A stretch of 43,708 bases of DNA from Gordonia effusa NBRC 100432 (GCF_000241305.1 NZ_BAEH01000069.1:1-43708), one strand, 5' to 3'. Counted from the stretch's first letter, positions 9,749-19,043 are shown. Numbers and translations: made by a program. The notes: generated by a model not told the origin, from the letters alone.

Positions 9749-10963
9749 GTGCCCGGAACCGCAGCCGTCGCGCCCGTCCAAACCGACTCGACGTCGCCGA
9801 CGTCGCCGTTCATCGTGCGCCATGCGGACTGGCTACTGCCGTGCCTGGTCTTCCTCGCGGTTCGAGTGATAGGCCTGGCGGTTCTCGCACGCTTCGCGCA
9901 GTTGCGCGGTATGAATCTTGGCAATGCGCTCGCCGCCTGGGACGGCAAGTGGATGCTCGCCATCGCCGAGAACGGCTATGCGGGCGTGCCGGTTAGCCAA
10001 ACCGACGCTCGCGGAATCCACCTGACCGAGACCGCGTACGCGTTCTTCCCCGGCTATCCCTACCTGGTACGCCTGCTCGACAAGTTGCCGTTCGTCACCG
10101 CCTACGGCGCCGCGATAGCGATCAACGTCGTTCTCGGGTGTGTAGCCGCCGCTGGTGCGGCACGACTGGCCGCCTTCTGCGCGCGCACGATGTCGGCCAG
10201 GTCCGACGAGGCCACCTCACCCGACCCGACGCGGGTCGGGCTGATCCTCACCGTGCTATTCGCCGCGGCGCCGATGGGCATCGTCCTGTCGATGGCCTAC
10301 ACCGAGGCGTTGTTCTGCGCACTGGCCGTGTGGGCCTTGATTGGCGTCGTCGAGCATCGGTGGTTGCTTGCCGGATGCTGCGCAGGGCTGGTCGGGCTGA
10401 CGCGTCCGACAGCGATCGTCGTCGTCGGCGTGGTCATGCTCGCCGCGCTGATAGCCCGCCGCGACAGTCCGCGCGCTTGGGCAGCCATCGCGTTGAGTCC
10501 CCTGGGCTACCTCGGCTACCTCGGCTACGTGTGGGCGAAAACCGATTCTCCGACCGGCTGGTTCCGCATCCAAACCGAGGGCTGGGGCACTCAATTCGAC
10601 TGGGGCGCAGCCACTTACACCTTCATAAATGACTCGCTACTCAACTCCGGCGAGATCGCACCGGTCGCGACGTCGTGGATCATCATCGCGACTATCGGAT
10701 TGGTGGTCGTCGCGGTTTGGAACAGGCTTCCGTGGCCGGTGCTCGTCTACGGCATCCTCGTCGTCGCATCAATCGTATTGTCGTCGGGTCTGATGATGAG
10801 CCGAGCGCGACTGCTGCTGCCGGCCTTCGTCTTATTGATTCCAGTCGCCTACGCGATCGCCCGATGGCGGACGTCGCACGCAGTGGCGACGCTGCTGGTT
10901 ATCGTCGTCGGAAGTTCCTGGTTCGGCGCACATATGCTGACGGTCTATCCGCACGCCGTGTAG
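9749..10963 (+). CDS. Polytopic membrane glycosyltransferase, PIG-V/GT-C mannosyltransferase-like
   Basis: A 404-residue protein with about ten hydrophobic helices. The first loop holds NALAAWDGKWMLAIAENGY, matching the WDxxWY...IAxxGY loop of PIG-V-like and related lipid-sugar mannosyltransferases, and FFPGYPYLVRLL follows. GT-C enzymes of this type take a sugar from a polyprenyl phosphate donor on the outer face of the membrane. Acceptor and product cannot be told. The start is GTG at 9749. It is monocistronic, flanked by palindrome H1 upstream and a REP-like cluster downstream. Confidence 0.7.
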   Translation: MPGTAAVAPVQTDSTSPTSPFIVRHADWLLPCLVFLAVRVIGLAVLARFAQLRGMNLGNALAAWDGKWMLAIAENGYAGVPVSQTDARGIHLTETAYAFFPGYPYLVRLLDKLPFVTAYGAAIAINVVLGCVAAAGAARLAAFCARTMSARSDEATSPDPTRVGLILTVLFAAAPMGIVLSMAYTEALFCALAVWALIGVVEHRWLLAGCCAGLVGLTRPTAIVVVGVVMLAALIARRDSPRAWAAIALSPLGYLGYLGYVWAKTDSPTGWFRIQTEGWGTQFDWGAATYTFINDSLLNSGEIAPVATSWIIIATIGLVVVAVWNRLPWPVLVYGILVVASIVLSSGLMMSRARLLLPAFVLLIPVAYAIARWRTSHAVATLLVIVVGSSWFGAHMLTVYPHAV

Positions 10964-10970
10964 TCACCCG

Positions 10971-11019
10971 ATGGTCGAGTGGGCACGCCGAGCGCTAGCG
11001 AGACGCGCCCGTCCCCGGA
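10971..11019. repeat. REP-like monomer after the mannosyltransferase gene
   Basis: ATGGTCGAGTGGGCACGCCGAGCGCTAGCGAGACGCG, read over 10971-11007, is a single truncated element whose CGCCGAGCG/CGCTAGCG interior forms a short stem. It adjoins the full composite copy that starts at 11020. Confidence 0.7.
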
Positions 11020-11161
11020 TGGTCGAGTGTGCACGCCGAGCGAAGCGAGACGCGCCCGTATCGAGACCTACCGATCCAAAAACTATTGCCCACCAATGGA
11101 ATTCGACTTGCGGGGTCTCGATACACCCAGCTCGGCTAGCGCCTCGCCGGGCACTCGACCA
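11020..11161 (-). repeat. Composite palindromic element, copy 2, 142 bp, reverse orientation
   Basis: It runs from TGGTCGAGTGTGCACGCCGA to GGGCACTCGACCA. Two different stem-forming arms (11020-11068 and 11114-11161) flank a 45-nt core. It is the reverse complement of the 35806-35947 copy in layout, with the same total length and the same core length. About 26 of 45 core positions agree, while the termini are nearly identical. Confidence 0.85.
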
Positions 11162-11241
11162 TCCGCGGGCGGACTAACGCCTGCCAGGCACTCGACCCAT
11201 CGGTGGGCGGGCTAGCGCCTCGCCGGGCACTCGACCATCGA
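11162..11241. repeat. Two truncated REP-like monomers
   Basis: Two head-to-tail partial units follow the composite element, each with a GGCGGGCTAGCGCCTCGCCG-like interior and the end GCACTCGACC(C/A)AT (near 11195 and 11237). Confidence 0.75.
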
Positions 11242-11457
11242 TGTCGCGACGCGATACTCAAACGAGCGCGCTAAGAACATCGACTACTCGCCGCAGCCAT
11301 TTCCGCCTCGTCATCCATTCCCAGACTCGACCATTTGGCACCCGACGATGACGCCCTTCCCCGGCAGACTCTTCGGAGTTCGCGTGCTCCCTACGCCTAA
11401 AACCCTTGGTCACGCCTTAAGTCAACCACGCTCGACGAGCCATCTGCTCAACTCCAC
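11242..11457. other. Gap with no recognised feature
   Basis: No coding frame with family resemblance, palindrome or promoter is evident in these 216 bp. One small frame crosses it but is antisense to the TetR gene and has no recognisable protein. Confidence 0.5.
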
Positions 11458-12036
11458 TCATCCCACAAAACCCCGACACAGGTACTCGATTCCGCTGTCC
11501 AAACGTTCCTTCAGGTCCACCTGCGGCACGACGTCGGATCGTTCCAACCCCTGCTCCGCGATCAAACTGTCCGCGACCATCGCCAATGCGACACCGTTGA
11601 TGAGATTCCATACCGCCAGCGCCATATCGATCGACTTGTCCTCACCACGGCCAAGCTCGGCCAGGCCGTCGGCCAACCACCGCAAACATTCCACCGATGT
11701 CTTACTGAAGGTGAATCGCGGCGAAGCGTAGGCCAGAACCATCCACGGATGCCGTTCATAAAGCGCCCAGTCGACGTCGACCGCGATCTGAACCCGCTCG
11801 CGCCAGGTCCACGGTCCCGGCTCGTCAATCGGGTATCGGAATCGACGGCCGGCCTCCTCAGCCATCTCGCGTACGAGCTGATCCTTGTCGGCGACATGCC
11901 GATACAACGACATCGCCCCGACGCCGAGCCGGTCGGCGAGTTTGCGCATCGACAGCGCTGCCAGCCCATCGACGTCGGCCAAATCGATGGCTGCGTCGAC
12001 AATCGCCGGCATCGTCAGTTTCGCGGGTGCGGCCAT
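11458..12036 (-). CDS. TetR-family repressor of the divergent efflux genes
   Basis: A 192-residue protein. LTMPAIVDAAIDLADVDGLAALSMRKLADRLGVGAMSLYRHVADKDQLV, quoted here in two halves by role, forms the three-helix DNA-binding domain at about residues 6-52; the rest resembles the TetR_C domain found in TetR(B)-like drug-responsive repressors. ATG at 12036 is used; GTG at 12048, after AAAGA, is equally possible. It faces an MFS pump gene across a 120-bp gap holding two copies of GCGTACnnnGTAC(G/T)C, which are likely its operators. Confidence 0.88.
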   Translation of the reverse strand: MAAPAKLTMPAIVDAAIDLADVDGLAALSMRKLADRLGVGAMSLYRHVADKDQLVREMAEEAGRRFRYPIDEPGPWTWRERVQIAVDVDWALYERHPWMVLAYASPRFTFSKTSVECLRWLADGLAELGRGEDKSIDMALAVWNLINGVALAMVADSLIAEQGLERSDVVPQVDLKERLDSGIEYLCRGFVG

Positions 12037-12075
12037 GTTCTGCGTCACTCTTTTCCAAGCTGGAATAACTGGATT

Positions 12076-12135
12076 GCGTACAGCGTACTCAATCATTAGA
12101 GTTCGAGAGCGCATCCCAACGCGTACAACGTACGC
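12076..12135. promoter_or_regulatory. Paired operators between the TetR and MFS genes
   Basis: GCGTACAGCGTACTC at 12076-12090 and GCGTACAACGTACGC at 12121-12135 are two copies of a 6-3-6 inverted repeat, the second perfect. Their starts are 45 bp apart. The position between divergent genes, one a TetR regulator, supports a repressor-binding role. The MFS ribosome site AAGGAGG follows at 12145-12151. Confidence 0.78.
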
Positions 12136-12156
12136 AACCCAGTCAAGGAGGACCAA

Positions 12157-13647
12157 ATGGTGGTCGAGTCACCCGCAGCACCCACCACGGGTGGAACGCG
12201 TCGCGCGTGGTTCGGTCTCGCTGTCCTCGTGCTACCCGTACTGCTGGTCTCAATGGATGTGTCGGTGCTTTTCCTCGCGATGCCGACGCTGACGCACGAA
12301 CTGCATCCGACAGCGACTCAGTCGCTATGGATCCTCGACATCTACGGCTTCCTCCTCGCCGGTCTGCTCATCACGATGGGCAATCTCGGTGACCGGATAG
12401 GTCGACGCCTGCTTCTCCTCATCGGCGCGACCATCTTCGGTGCGGGCTCGGTTGTCGCCGCACTCTCCGTCGATCCGACCATGCTGATCGCCGCACGCGC
12501 CCTCATGGGCATCGGCGGAGCGACCTTACTGCCATCGAGCCTGTCACTGATCTCCACGATGTTCCCCGACGCCGGAGCGCGCGCCCGCGCAATCGGCGTC
12601 TGGACGGCCGCGTTCGCCGGCGGAGCGGCGGTCGGACCGATCGTCGGAGGCGTTCTGCTGCAACACTTCTGGTGGGGATCGGTCTTCCTGATCAACTTGC
12701 CGGTGCTTGCCATTCTGCTGCTTGCCGGACCATTTCTACTCCCCGAACACCGAGCTGGCGCCACCGGCGGTTTCGACGTCGTCGGCGTCGCACTATCCCT
12801 CGCCGGCATCTTGCCGACGGTGTACGCGATCAAACACGCCGCGGTCGACGGTGTGGATGCCACCGCCGTGATCACCGGCGTAATCGGTGTGGCGATGCTG
12901 GCACTGTTCGTCGCCTACGAACAACGCGTCGACAATCCGCTCCTCGACCTAGAACTACTGTCCAACAAGAGATTTGCAGTGGCGATCGGATCGAGTCTGG
13001 TCGGCATGATGTCACTCGCCGCGCTCGGCTACCTCACGAGCATCTACCTGCAGACAGTGACCGGCCGCGATCCACTCGATGCCGCGATCCTCGGTATCCC
13101 GATGGCCGTCACCGTGTTCGTATTCTCGTTGTCGGCCGCGCGAATTACCGAAAAACTAGGTGCACGAACAGGTTTCATCGTCGCGCTGGGCGCGGCCGCC
13201 CTCGGTAACTTCGCACTACTCGGCATCGGCGTCGACGGTGGCGTATGGGCCTACCTCGTCGGCTCGGCTATTGCCGGCGTCGGCTACGGCATCGCGTTCA
13301 GCCTCGTTTCCGACGTCGCGGTGTCCTCGGTGTCACCGGAGCGGGCAGGGGCCGCGACAGGCCTCTCGGAAACCAGTTTCGAACTCGGTAACGCGCTGGG
13401 GTTGGCATTACTCGGCTCGCTGGCCTCCCTGGTCTTCCAGCACGGCGTGAGCCCGTCGGGACAGCGCTTCGACGGCACGCTCGACCAGGTGGTCTCGGCT
13501 GCCACCGACCCGGCGACGATCACGGCGGCCCAGCAGTCCTTCGTCAACGGCGTCCACATCGCGACCGGGCTGGCCGGCATTTTGCTCGCCATGATGGCGG
13601 TAATCGTCGCGTGGATTCTGCCGCGGGAGAAGAAGCAGGCACGATAG
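12157..13647 (+). CDS. MFS multidrug efflux transporter, DHA2 (14-helix) family
   Basis: A 496-residue protein with 14 hydrophobic segments. LDIYGFLLAGLLITMGNLGDRIGRRLLL includes motif A (GNLGDRIGRR), and ALMGIGGATLLPSSLSLI matches the DHA2 motif C region, as in QacA, SmvA and EmrB. It should export cationic or lipophilic compounds using the proton gradient; substrates are unknown. The start ATG at 12157 sits 5 nt after a strong AAGGAGG. Probably induced when the divergent TetR protein binds ligand. The next gene starts 4 nt after its stop. Confidence 0.93.
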   Translation: MVVESPAAPTTGGTRRAWFGLAVLVLPVLLVSMDVSVLFLAMPTLTHELHPTATQSLWILDIYGFLLAGLLITMGNLGDRIGRRLLLLIGATIFGAGSVVAALSVDPTMLIAARALMGIGGATLLPSSLSLISTMFPDAGARARAIGVWTAAFAGGAAVGPIVGGVLLQHFWWGSVFLINLPVLAILLLAGPFLLPEHRAGATGGFDVVGVALSLAGILPTVYAIKHAAVDGVDATAVITGVIGVAMLALFVAYEQRVDNPLLDLELLSNKRFAVAIGSSLVGMMSLAALGYLTSIYLQTVTGRDPLDAAILGIPMAVTVFVFSLSAARITEKLGARTGFIVALGAAALGNFALLGIGVDGGVWAYLVGSAIAGVGYGIAFSLVSDVAVSSVSPERAGAATGLSETSFELGNALGLALLGSLASLVFQHGVSPSGQRFDGTLDQVVSAATDPATITAAQQSFVNGVHIATGLAGILLAMMAVIVAWILPREKKQAR

Positions 13648-13651
13648 TCGC

Positions 13652-15298
13652 GTGACCGCACCACCTTCCCGTCCGCATATTGGCCGCGCATTCCTGTCGA
13701 CGCCCGGCCTCGGCACGCGCTGGCCGGTGGCGGTACGCGCCGCGGTGACCCTGGCTATTCCCGCACTGGCACTCTGGGTCGCAGGGCAGGGAGCCTACGC
13801 ACTGCTCGTCGCGCTCGGCACGTTCGCGATGCTCTATGGGGAGGATCGCCCATTCCGAATCCGATGGCGTGTGGTGACGATTGTCGGCGCCATCCTGATC
13901 GCCTCGGTTGCGGCGAGCGCCTACCTCGCTCATTTTCTCCAGTCCCATGTCACCAGTGCCGATGTCCGCGAGTCCGTCCTGGTCGCGGTGATGGCCGCAT
14001 TGACCGGCGCCGCGGTGTTCACCGGAACCTCGCTGCGAGCTGGTCCACCCGGACCGATGTTCGTCGTGCTCACCGCGGGAGTCGGCTGGGTGATCGTTAC
14101 GCACGGCGTCGCGCCGGAGATCGTGATCGGTTGCACGGCTCTGGGTGTGGCGTCCTCGCTGGTGGTGTCGATGACCCCGATGCTTTGGGCCCGCCACACG
14201 CCGCAGACCGTAGCGATCGACGCGGCCATCGCCGCCGTCGACAGCTACCTCGACGCAGCCTCGTCGAACACCGCCGCACTAGCCGCCCAGGCGTCGCGCA
14301 ACATCGCGGGCGAACAGATGCACAACGCCTGGACTGTCCTGCACGATGCCGCTCAGACCGACGGCATACTCGCCGATCGACTGTGGGCCGCACACCGTCG
14401 GCTAGCGGGGGCAGCGGGAGTAGCGGCGTCGGACTTCGCGCCGCCGCTCCCCCGACCGTCGGTCGTCCACCGCCTCCCCAAATCGGCGCACGCACATACG
14501 TTGCCCGCATATATCGCCGGCCGCGCCATCATCGCGGCGTTGATCGCGGGCGGACTGTCGATTCTGCTCGGACTGGGCAGGCCGGATTGGGCGATCATCG
14601 CCGTTGTATTGGTTCTGCAAATGGGCCCCGACCGGGTGCGTGGCTCGCTTCGCGGCGCGCAGCGCATGCTCGGGACCTCGCTGGGTCTGGTGCTGTTCGT
14701 CGTGGTCGCACTCGCCGAGCCCAACCATCTGATCTTGATCCTGCTGGTGATCGCGCTGCAGTTCCTCATCGAACTCACGGTCGCGAGTAACTACGGATTG
14801 GCCGCTACATTCATCACGCCGCTGGCACTGCTGATGAGTTCACCGCGAGGCGCCGAGGCGGTCTGGGAGACGGCCGGAAATCGCTTGGCGGAGACTATGA
14901 TTGGAGTGCTGCTAGCGATCGCATCGCTGTGGGCGCTGTGGCCGAAAGGCCATCGGGCGACGCTGGAGCTCGCCCATCGCCGAACTCTGACCGAATCACG
15001 TGATGTGCTCGATATCGCCATAACGCAGTCGCCGCTAACGCCACCGGTTTCGGCGATGCGCCGGGACCTGCAATGGACCTTACTCGGCGCCGATACCGCG
15101 GGTACCAATGCGGCACTCGACGAACCACATTGGTCGAAAAAGCAATGGCCACACCATCTTTCGGTGTGCGGTGCCGGTTACGACGTCCTCGCCGCGTGCT
15201 GGCAGGCACCGACGGGGAAACCGGTCAGCGCCGCCGATGGGCAGACGCTGACCGAACGACTGTCCTCGCTCAACGCGGGGAGCCAACCAGGCGATTGA
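13652..15298 (+). CDS. FUSC-family membrane protein (aromatic acid exporter-like)
   Basis: A 548-residue protein with two clusters of about five or six hydrophobic helices (roughly residues 25-170 and 285-425), separated and followed by soluble regions, the layout of the FUSC/AaeB/YccS group. Members are thought to export aromatic acids or phenolics; the substrate here is not known. GTG at 13652 lies 4 nt after the MFS stop, so both genes should be one operon under the divergent TetR regulator. The soluble C-terminal 120 residues have no recognised motif. Confidence 0.85.
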   Translation: MTAPPSRPHIGRAFLSTPGLGTRWPVAVRAAVTLAIPALALWVAGQGAYALLVALGTFAMLYGEDRPFRIRWRVVTIVGAILIASVAASAYLAHFLQSHVTSADVRESVLVAVMAALTGAAVFTGTSLRAGPPGPMFVVLTAGVGWVIVTHGVAPEIVIGCTALGVASSLVVSMTPMLWARHTPQTVAIDAAIAAVDSYLDAASSNTAALAAQASRNIAGEQMHNAWTVLHDAAQTDGILADRLWAAHRRLAGAAGVAASDFAPPLPRPSVVHRLPKSAHAHTLPAYIAGRAIIAALIAGGLSILLGLGRPDWAIIAVVLVLQMGPDRVRGSLRGAQRMLGTSLGLVLFVVVALAEPNHLILILLVIALQFLIELTVASNYGLAATFITPLALLMSSPRGAEAVWETAGNRLAETMIGVLLAIASLWALWPKGHRATLELAHRRTLTESRDVLDIAITQSPLTPPVSAMRRDLQWTLLGADTAGTNAALDEPHWSKKQWPHHLSVCGAGYDVLAACWQAPTGKPVSAADGQTLTERLSSLNAGSQPGD

Positions 15299-15333
15299 CT
15301 CCCCGTAGAAGTCAAGTAGTACCGACGACCAGA

Positions 15334-15774
15334 TCAGTACTGGCCGCAGGTGGCCTTCACCTTCGCGCGCAGAGCCTGGAACTCCTTCTTATGCTGAGCC
15401 CGATTCTGCTTATTCATCCGGTGATGCCCCTTGGCGTGGGGGTGCTTCTTCTTCCACTGGGCGCGCAACTCCTTGCGCTGCTCAGGAGTCTTCACGATCA
15501 TCGATTCGAAGAGCTTCTTACGCTTGGGATTGGCGCTGATCTTCTTCCAGAGCGCGGGATCTTCCTTGGCGAGGGCCTTCTCGACCTGCGCCAGGGTGCA
15601 CGAGGTGCCAGGCACCTTGGTGTGCGGGGCCGGCGCGACCTTCGCGGGGCCGGGATGCGCCGGGGCGGCCTGAGCCATCCCGCCGGTCATCAGCACCGAT
15701 GCGGCTCCGGCACCGGCGACCGCGATGGCGATTCGGCGGCGCAGTGACGACGTACTAGCAGTGGACTGTTTCAT
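15334..15774 (-). CDS. Hemophore-related secreted protein (Rv0203-like)
   Basis: A 146-residue protein with a basic signal peptide (RRRIAIAVAGAG...GGMAQAAPA, cleavage near residue 37). The mature part is a short Pro/Ala linker, then a helical domain bounded by Cys59 and Cys143, with CTLAQVEKALAKEDPALWKKI and TPEQRKELRAQWKKKHP typical of the actinobacterial hemophore-related family. Rv0203 carries haem between cell wall and membrane in M. tuberculosis. This protein is unusually rich in Lys and His (KKKHPHAKGHHRMNK), which could bind haem or metal; that is inference. AGGAAAG sits just upstream of the ATG. The 259 bp to the next gene contain no other gene. Confidence 0.72.
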   Translation of the reverse strand: MKQSTASTSSLRRRIAIAVAGAGAASVLMTGGMAQAAPAHPGPAKVAPAPHTKVPGTSCTLAQVEKALAKEDPALWKKISANPKRKKLFESMIVKTPEQRKELRAQWKKKHPHAKGHHRMNKQNRAQHKKEFQALRAKVKATCGQY

Positions 15775-16033
15775 GCTTTCCTTTCACAACTCGCCAGGTA
15801 GCGAGACGACGCGCGCACCTCCCGCGCACACCAACATTTACCGTAATCGCCAGGCGAGACCTGAAACTGTGAATCACCGTAGGGTTTGCTGTATTCGGGA
15901 ATATCGGACGAAGGCCGCGTATAGCGAAAACCGGCCACCATGAGTAGCACCGCCGAGCCCAAGCAGTGAATCTCACCACGTTCCACATGTCGAGTCCGGC
16001 GCTCGATGCTCGTTCGAAGTACGTTGACGATTC
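15775..16033. other. Divergent intergenic region
   Basis: This gap must hold promoters for the hemophore-like gene (left) and the first acyltransferase (right). It is less GC-rich than its surroundings. No clear operator or RNA motif was found in it; small frames crossing it have no support. Confidence 0.5.
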
Positions 16034-17329
16034 ATGGGGACCTCCGCGCACCGCCTGACCGCCGACGACAACCTCTTCGTCGTTATGGAGCACGCACTCG
16101 GCATCCCGGTGATCAACCAGTCGATATGGCGACTGGGACCCGAGGTCGATGAGGCGTTCGTCGCCAACCTCGCGGCGAACCTTCGAACCGGCCGACTATC
16201 CCGGCTCGTGATCCGACGACGACTTCCCTTACGCGACAGGTGGATTCACACACCATCGGCCGGTATCCACCGTTTCGACTCCGTTCCGGTCTCCCCCGAG
16301 GCCGTCAGCGATTGGGCGCGCGCGCAACTCGACGCCAAGATCAACAGCGCGACCGGACCGGCCTGGTCGCTCACCGCGACGCGCACCACCGACGGCAACA
16401 CCCTGGTGTCCTTGGTCGTTTCGCATGTCGTCGGCGACGGTGCCGCGTTCGTGACCGGAGTCAACGAAGCTGTCCAAGCCGCCGGGGTCACGCCGCCGAC
16501 GGCGGCGCCCACGCTGGTTGATGACTTTCGTGACGGTGCCGACCTCCTGAGGTCGGCGGCACGCGCTGCGGTGCGGGTTCTGCGTGCCGGGGGACCACCG
16601 AGCACACCACCGGAGCTCGAACACAACTCGCCGACCACCGGTACCTTAACCGTCCCCGCGTCCATCGCTGTGACCCTGGACGCCGCGACCTTCGACGCCG
16701 TGGCCGCCGCGGCGGGCGGAACACCCAACACCCTGTTCAGTGCCATCGTGCTCGGTGTCCTAACCGGCACTGGACGTGTGAAATCCGGCGACACCGTGCC
16801 CCTTTCACTTCCGGTCTCCACTCGTGCCACCGGCGACGACCGCGCCAACGCAACCACCAGCGTCGTCGCCGACATTGTGGTGACCGACGATCGCTATACC
16901 GATCTTTCGGCAATCCGGCGGGCCAGCAAGGCGGCCTTCGCCGGACTCGACGACGGTCCCGACGCGATGGGGCAACTCGTGGTACTCGCGCAGGCATTGC
17001 CCGACACCGTGATTCGACGGCTCGCAGCGTCGATGAGCACACCGCAATGCCTCGCGTCGAACCTCGGCGAACTCGACCCCACCTTCGCGAGCCTCGGCAG
17101 CACAACCGCCGGTCCGGTCGCGATGCGTTCACTCCCGGTCGGGGTGCCCGCTGAAAAACTCGCCGCTATGCGCGGCGGCATCAGCGCGTGGGCATCGCGG
17201 AGCGCCGGGCTGGTCACGCTGTGCGTCGGGTCCCTCGATCCAGTCACCGTGCCGACCGACGGCGTTCTGCGACAACTGGTCGACGCCGAGTTATCCAGAT
17301 GGAATCTCACCGCTACCCCCTGGCTATAA
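16034..17329 (+). CDS. Stand-alone condensation-fold acyltransferase 1 (WS/DGAT- or PapA-like)
   Basis: A 431-residue protein starting with a wax-synthase-like opening (ADDNLFVVMEHALGIPVINQ). SLVVSHVVGDGAAFV carries the HxxxDG active site (His131, Asp135) of the chloramphenicol acetyltransferase/condensation superfamily. The second half has PNTLFSAIVLGVLTG and VPLSLPVSTR, the lid and floor segments of such enzymes. Expected action is transfer of an acyl group from CoA or a carrier to a hydroxyl. The substrate is unknown. It is separated by 253 bp from two more members of the superfamily on the same strand, with no polyketide synthase beside them. Confidence 0.8.
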   Translation: MGTSAHRLTADDNLFVVMEHALGIPVINQSIWRLGPEVDEAFVANLAANLRTGRLSRLVIRRRLPLRDRWIHTPSAGIHRFDSVPVSPEAVSDWARAQLDAKINSATGPAWSLTATRTTDGNTLVSLVVSHVVGDGAAFVTGVNEAVQAAGVTPPTAAPTLVDDFRDGADLLRSAARAAVRVLRAGGPPSTPPELEHNSPTTGTLTVPASIAVTLDAATFDAVAAAAGGTPNTLFSAIVLGVLTGTGRVKSGDTVPLSLPVSTRATGDDRANATTSVVADIVVTDDRYTDLSAIRRASKAAFAGLDDGPDAMGQLVVLAQALPDTVIRRLAASMSTPQCLASNLGELDPTFASLGSTTAGPVAMRSLPVGVPAEKLAAMRGGISAWASRSAGLVTLCVGSLDPVTVPTDGVLRQLVDAELSRWNLTATPWL

Positions 17330-17427
17330 CGATTTAGTGACGGAGTTCACGGCGACCATCTTTTGGTCCAGTGCGCAGGTTACAGCCAGGCAAACCCTTA
17401 GGTCACAGACGTGACGCCAATCATATT

Positions 17428-17450
17428 GTGTACCAATTGGATTCGTACAC
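17428..17450. promoter_or_regulatory. Inverted repeat upstream of the acyltransferase pair
   Basis: GTGTAC at 17428-17433 and GTACAC at 17445-17450 form a 6-11-6 inverted repeat, extended by TCAT at 17421 and ATGA at 17452-17455. It lies 130 bp before the start at 17583 in a comparatively AT-rich gap, where a regulator-binding site would be expected. The cognate regulator is unknown. Confidence 0.4.
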
Positions 17451-17582
17451 GATGAATCAAACTCAGTTCCACCTGGTCAACCGATAGTCTCCTCTGGTGC
17501 CGACCCGCCGGTAGTCCTATCTTCTCCATTAGGCGCGCTAAGCGTCACATATCAATCATCAATCCGCTGGGGAGATTGTTCG

Positions 17583-19043
17583 ATGGAATACACCGAGCTC
17601 GCTGATTACCCAATACATTCCGGCACTGTCACCGAATGGCTGCCCGCGGCCACAAGCGCCGATTGGCGCCGCGACCCGCGACCGCTGTCGACGAATCATG
17701 AGGCACACCTCGCCTTTTCGTCGCATCAGACCGACGACACACCGAACTGCTGGATCGGTACCGCGTTCCGGATATCCGGACCACTCGACACAGCGGCGTT
17801 CACACAGGCCCTGAGGCTATGGGTTGGGCGTCACGAGGCGTACCGCACCACCGCCCGCGCAGTCGAGTCCGACACTGGCCGAACATTCGAAAGATACTGT
17901 GTAGCAGCAGAATCGGTGACCATCGATTCACGACGCTACGGTCGACCACGTGGCGGAACCGAAATCCACGACCACATCGAGAAGTTCTTCGCCACTCAGA
18001 TCTCGCCGTTCTCCTGGCCCCACCTGGTGGTGACCACGGTCGAGCCCAACATTTCGACCGCTGAACAGGAATGGTTCACCGTAGTCTTCGCGGCCGATCA
18101 CTCGGTCATGGACGCCTACACCCAGGTTTTCGCCATCGCCGAACTCACCGAGATCTACCGTGCGGTGGAATCCGGACGCGAACCACAACTACCGCCGACG
18201 GCGTCATATGTGGACTACTGCGTCGGGGAACGCGAGTACGCGGCGGCTCTGACCGCCGATCACAGCGACATCGCACGCTGGCGCGATTATCTGACGGCCG
18301 ACTCGGCCCTGCCGGGCGTGCCACGTTTTCCACTACCGGTGACCGGCACCGAAACTGTTGGCACACAACCGAATCAGCAGGCGAGTCTGTCCCTGTGGCT
18401 ACTTGATGCCGCCGAAACCGAATCGTTCACCGGAAACGCGAAGGCGCAGGGCGGGTCGCAGACGAGTGCCATCCTCGCCGCGGCGAAGATCGCGCTGGGC
18501 AGGCTCGGCAACAGCGGATCGACGCGCTACCTCATGCCAATGCATACCCGCACCAGTCTCGACTACGCGGCGGCGGCCGGGTGGTTCGTCGGGCTGATGC
18601 CGGTCGACGATGCACTGGGCGAAGCAACCACATTCGCCGCTGCTGTCGCTGATACGGCGAAGGCACTGAAGGTCAACAAGGATCTGATCGGCTACCCTTA
18701 CGCGCGCGTCGCCGAATTGCTGGGAGTCACACAACCACCCGAGTTCGTCATCTCGTTCGTCGATGGCCGTTACCTGCCGGGTGCGGCCGCATGGACCGAA
18801 CATGAACGCGCACTACGCAGTACGATGCGCAGCGACACCGAGGTCTACCTCTGGATCAACCGCACCGTCGACGGCCTTAACCTCTCCGCCCGCTTCCCGG
18901 CCAACGAGATCGCGGCGGCATCGATCCACGCATTCATCGCGGAGTTTTCGACTGTACTTCGTGATGTCGCGGCCACCGGCGAGACGTCGGTTTTCCTCGG
19001 TCGTCTTCCTGGGCGCGCTGGTGCGGCGGAGGAAGTCGCATGA
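17583..19043 (+). CDS. Stand-alone condensation-fold acyltransferase 2 (PapA-like)
   Basis: A 486-residue protein. The N-terminus (GTVTEWLPA... then PLSTNHEAHLAF) is like PapA enzymes, in which a Q/N-x-HE segment precedes the fold. FAADHSVMDAY contains the HxxxD catalytic motif (His173, Asp177), and MPMHTRTSLDYAAAAGWFVGLMPV matches the substrate-channel region of PapA1/A2/A3. PapA enzymes acylate trehalose or phthiocerol in mycobacteria; here the acceptor is not known. GGGGAG lies 8 nt before the ATG. Its stop overlaps the next start by ATGA, so the two are translated together and may act in sequence. Confidence 0.85.
   Translation: MEYTELADYPIHSGTVTEWLPAATSADWRRDPRPLSTNHEAHLAFSSHQTDDTPNCWIGTAFRISGPLDTAAFTQALRLWVGRHEAYRTTARAVESDTGRTFERYCVAAESVTIDSRRYGRPRGGTEIHDHIEKFFATQISPFSWPHLVVTTVEPNISTAEQEWFTVVFAADHSVMDAYTQVFAIAELTEIYRAVESGREPQLPPTASYVDYCVGEREYAAALTADHSDIARWRDYLTADSALPGVPRFPLPVTGTETVGTQPNQQASLSLWLLDAAETESFTGNAKAQGGSQTSAILAAAKIALGRLGNSGSTRYLMPMHTRTSLDYAAAAGWFVGLMPVDDALGEATTFAAAVADTAKALKVNKDLIGYPYARVAELLGVTQPPEFVISFVDGRYLPGAAAWTEHERALRSTMRSDTEVYLWINRTVDGLNLSARFPANEIAAASIHAFIAEFSTVLRDVAATGETSVFLGRLPGRAGAAEEVA

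Noticed and set aside
10964..11457. Insertion-sequence remnant
   Set aside because: Only REP-like palindromes are present; no transposase fragment or target-site duplication is visible.
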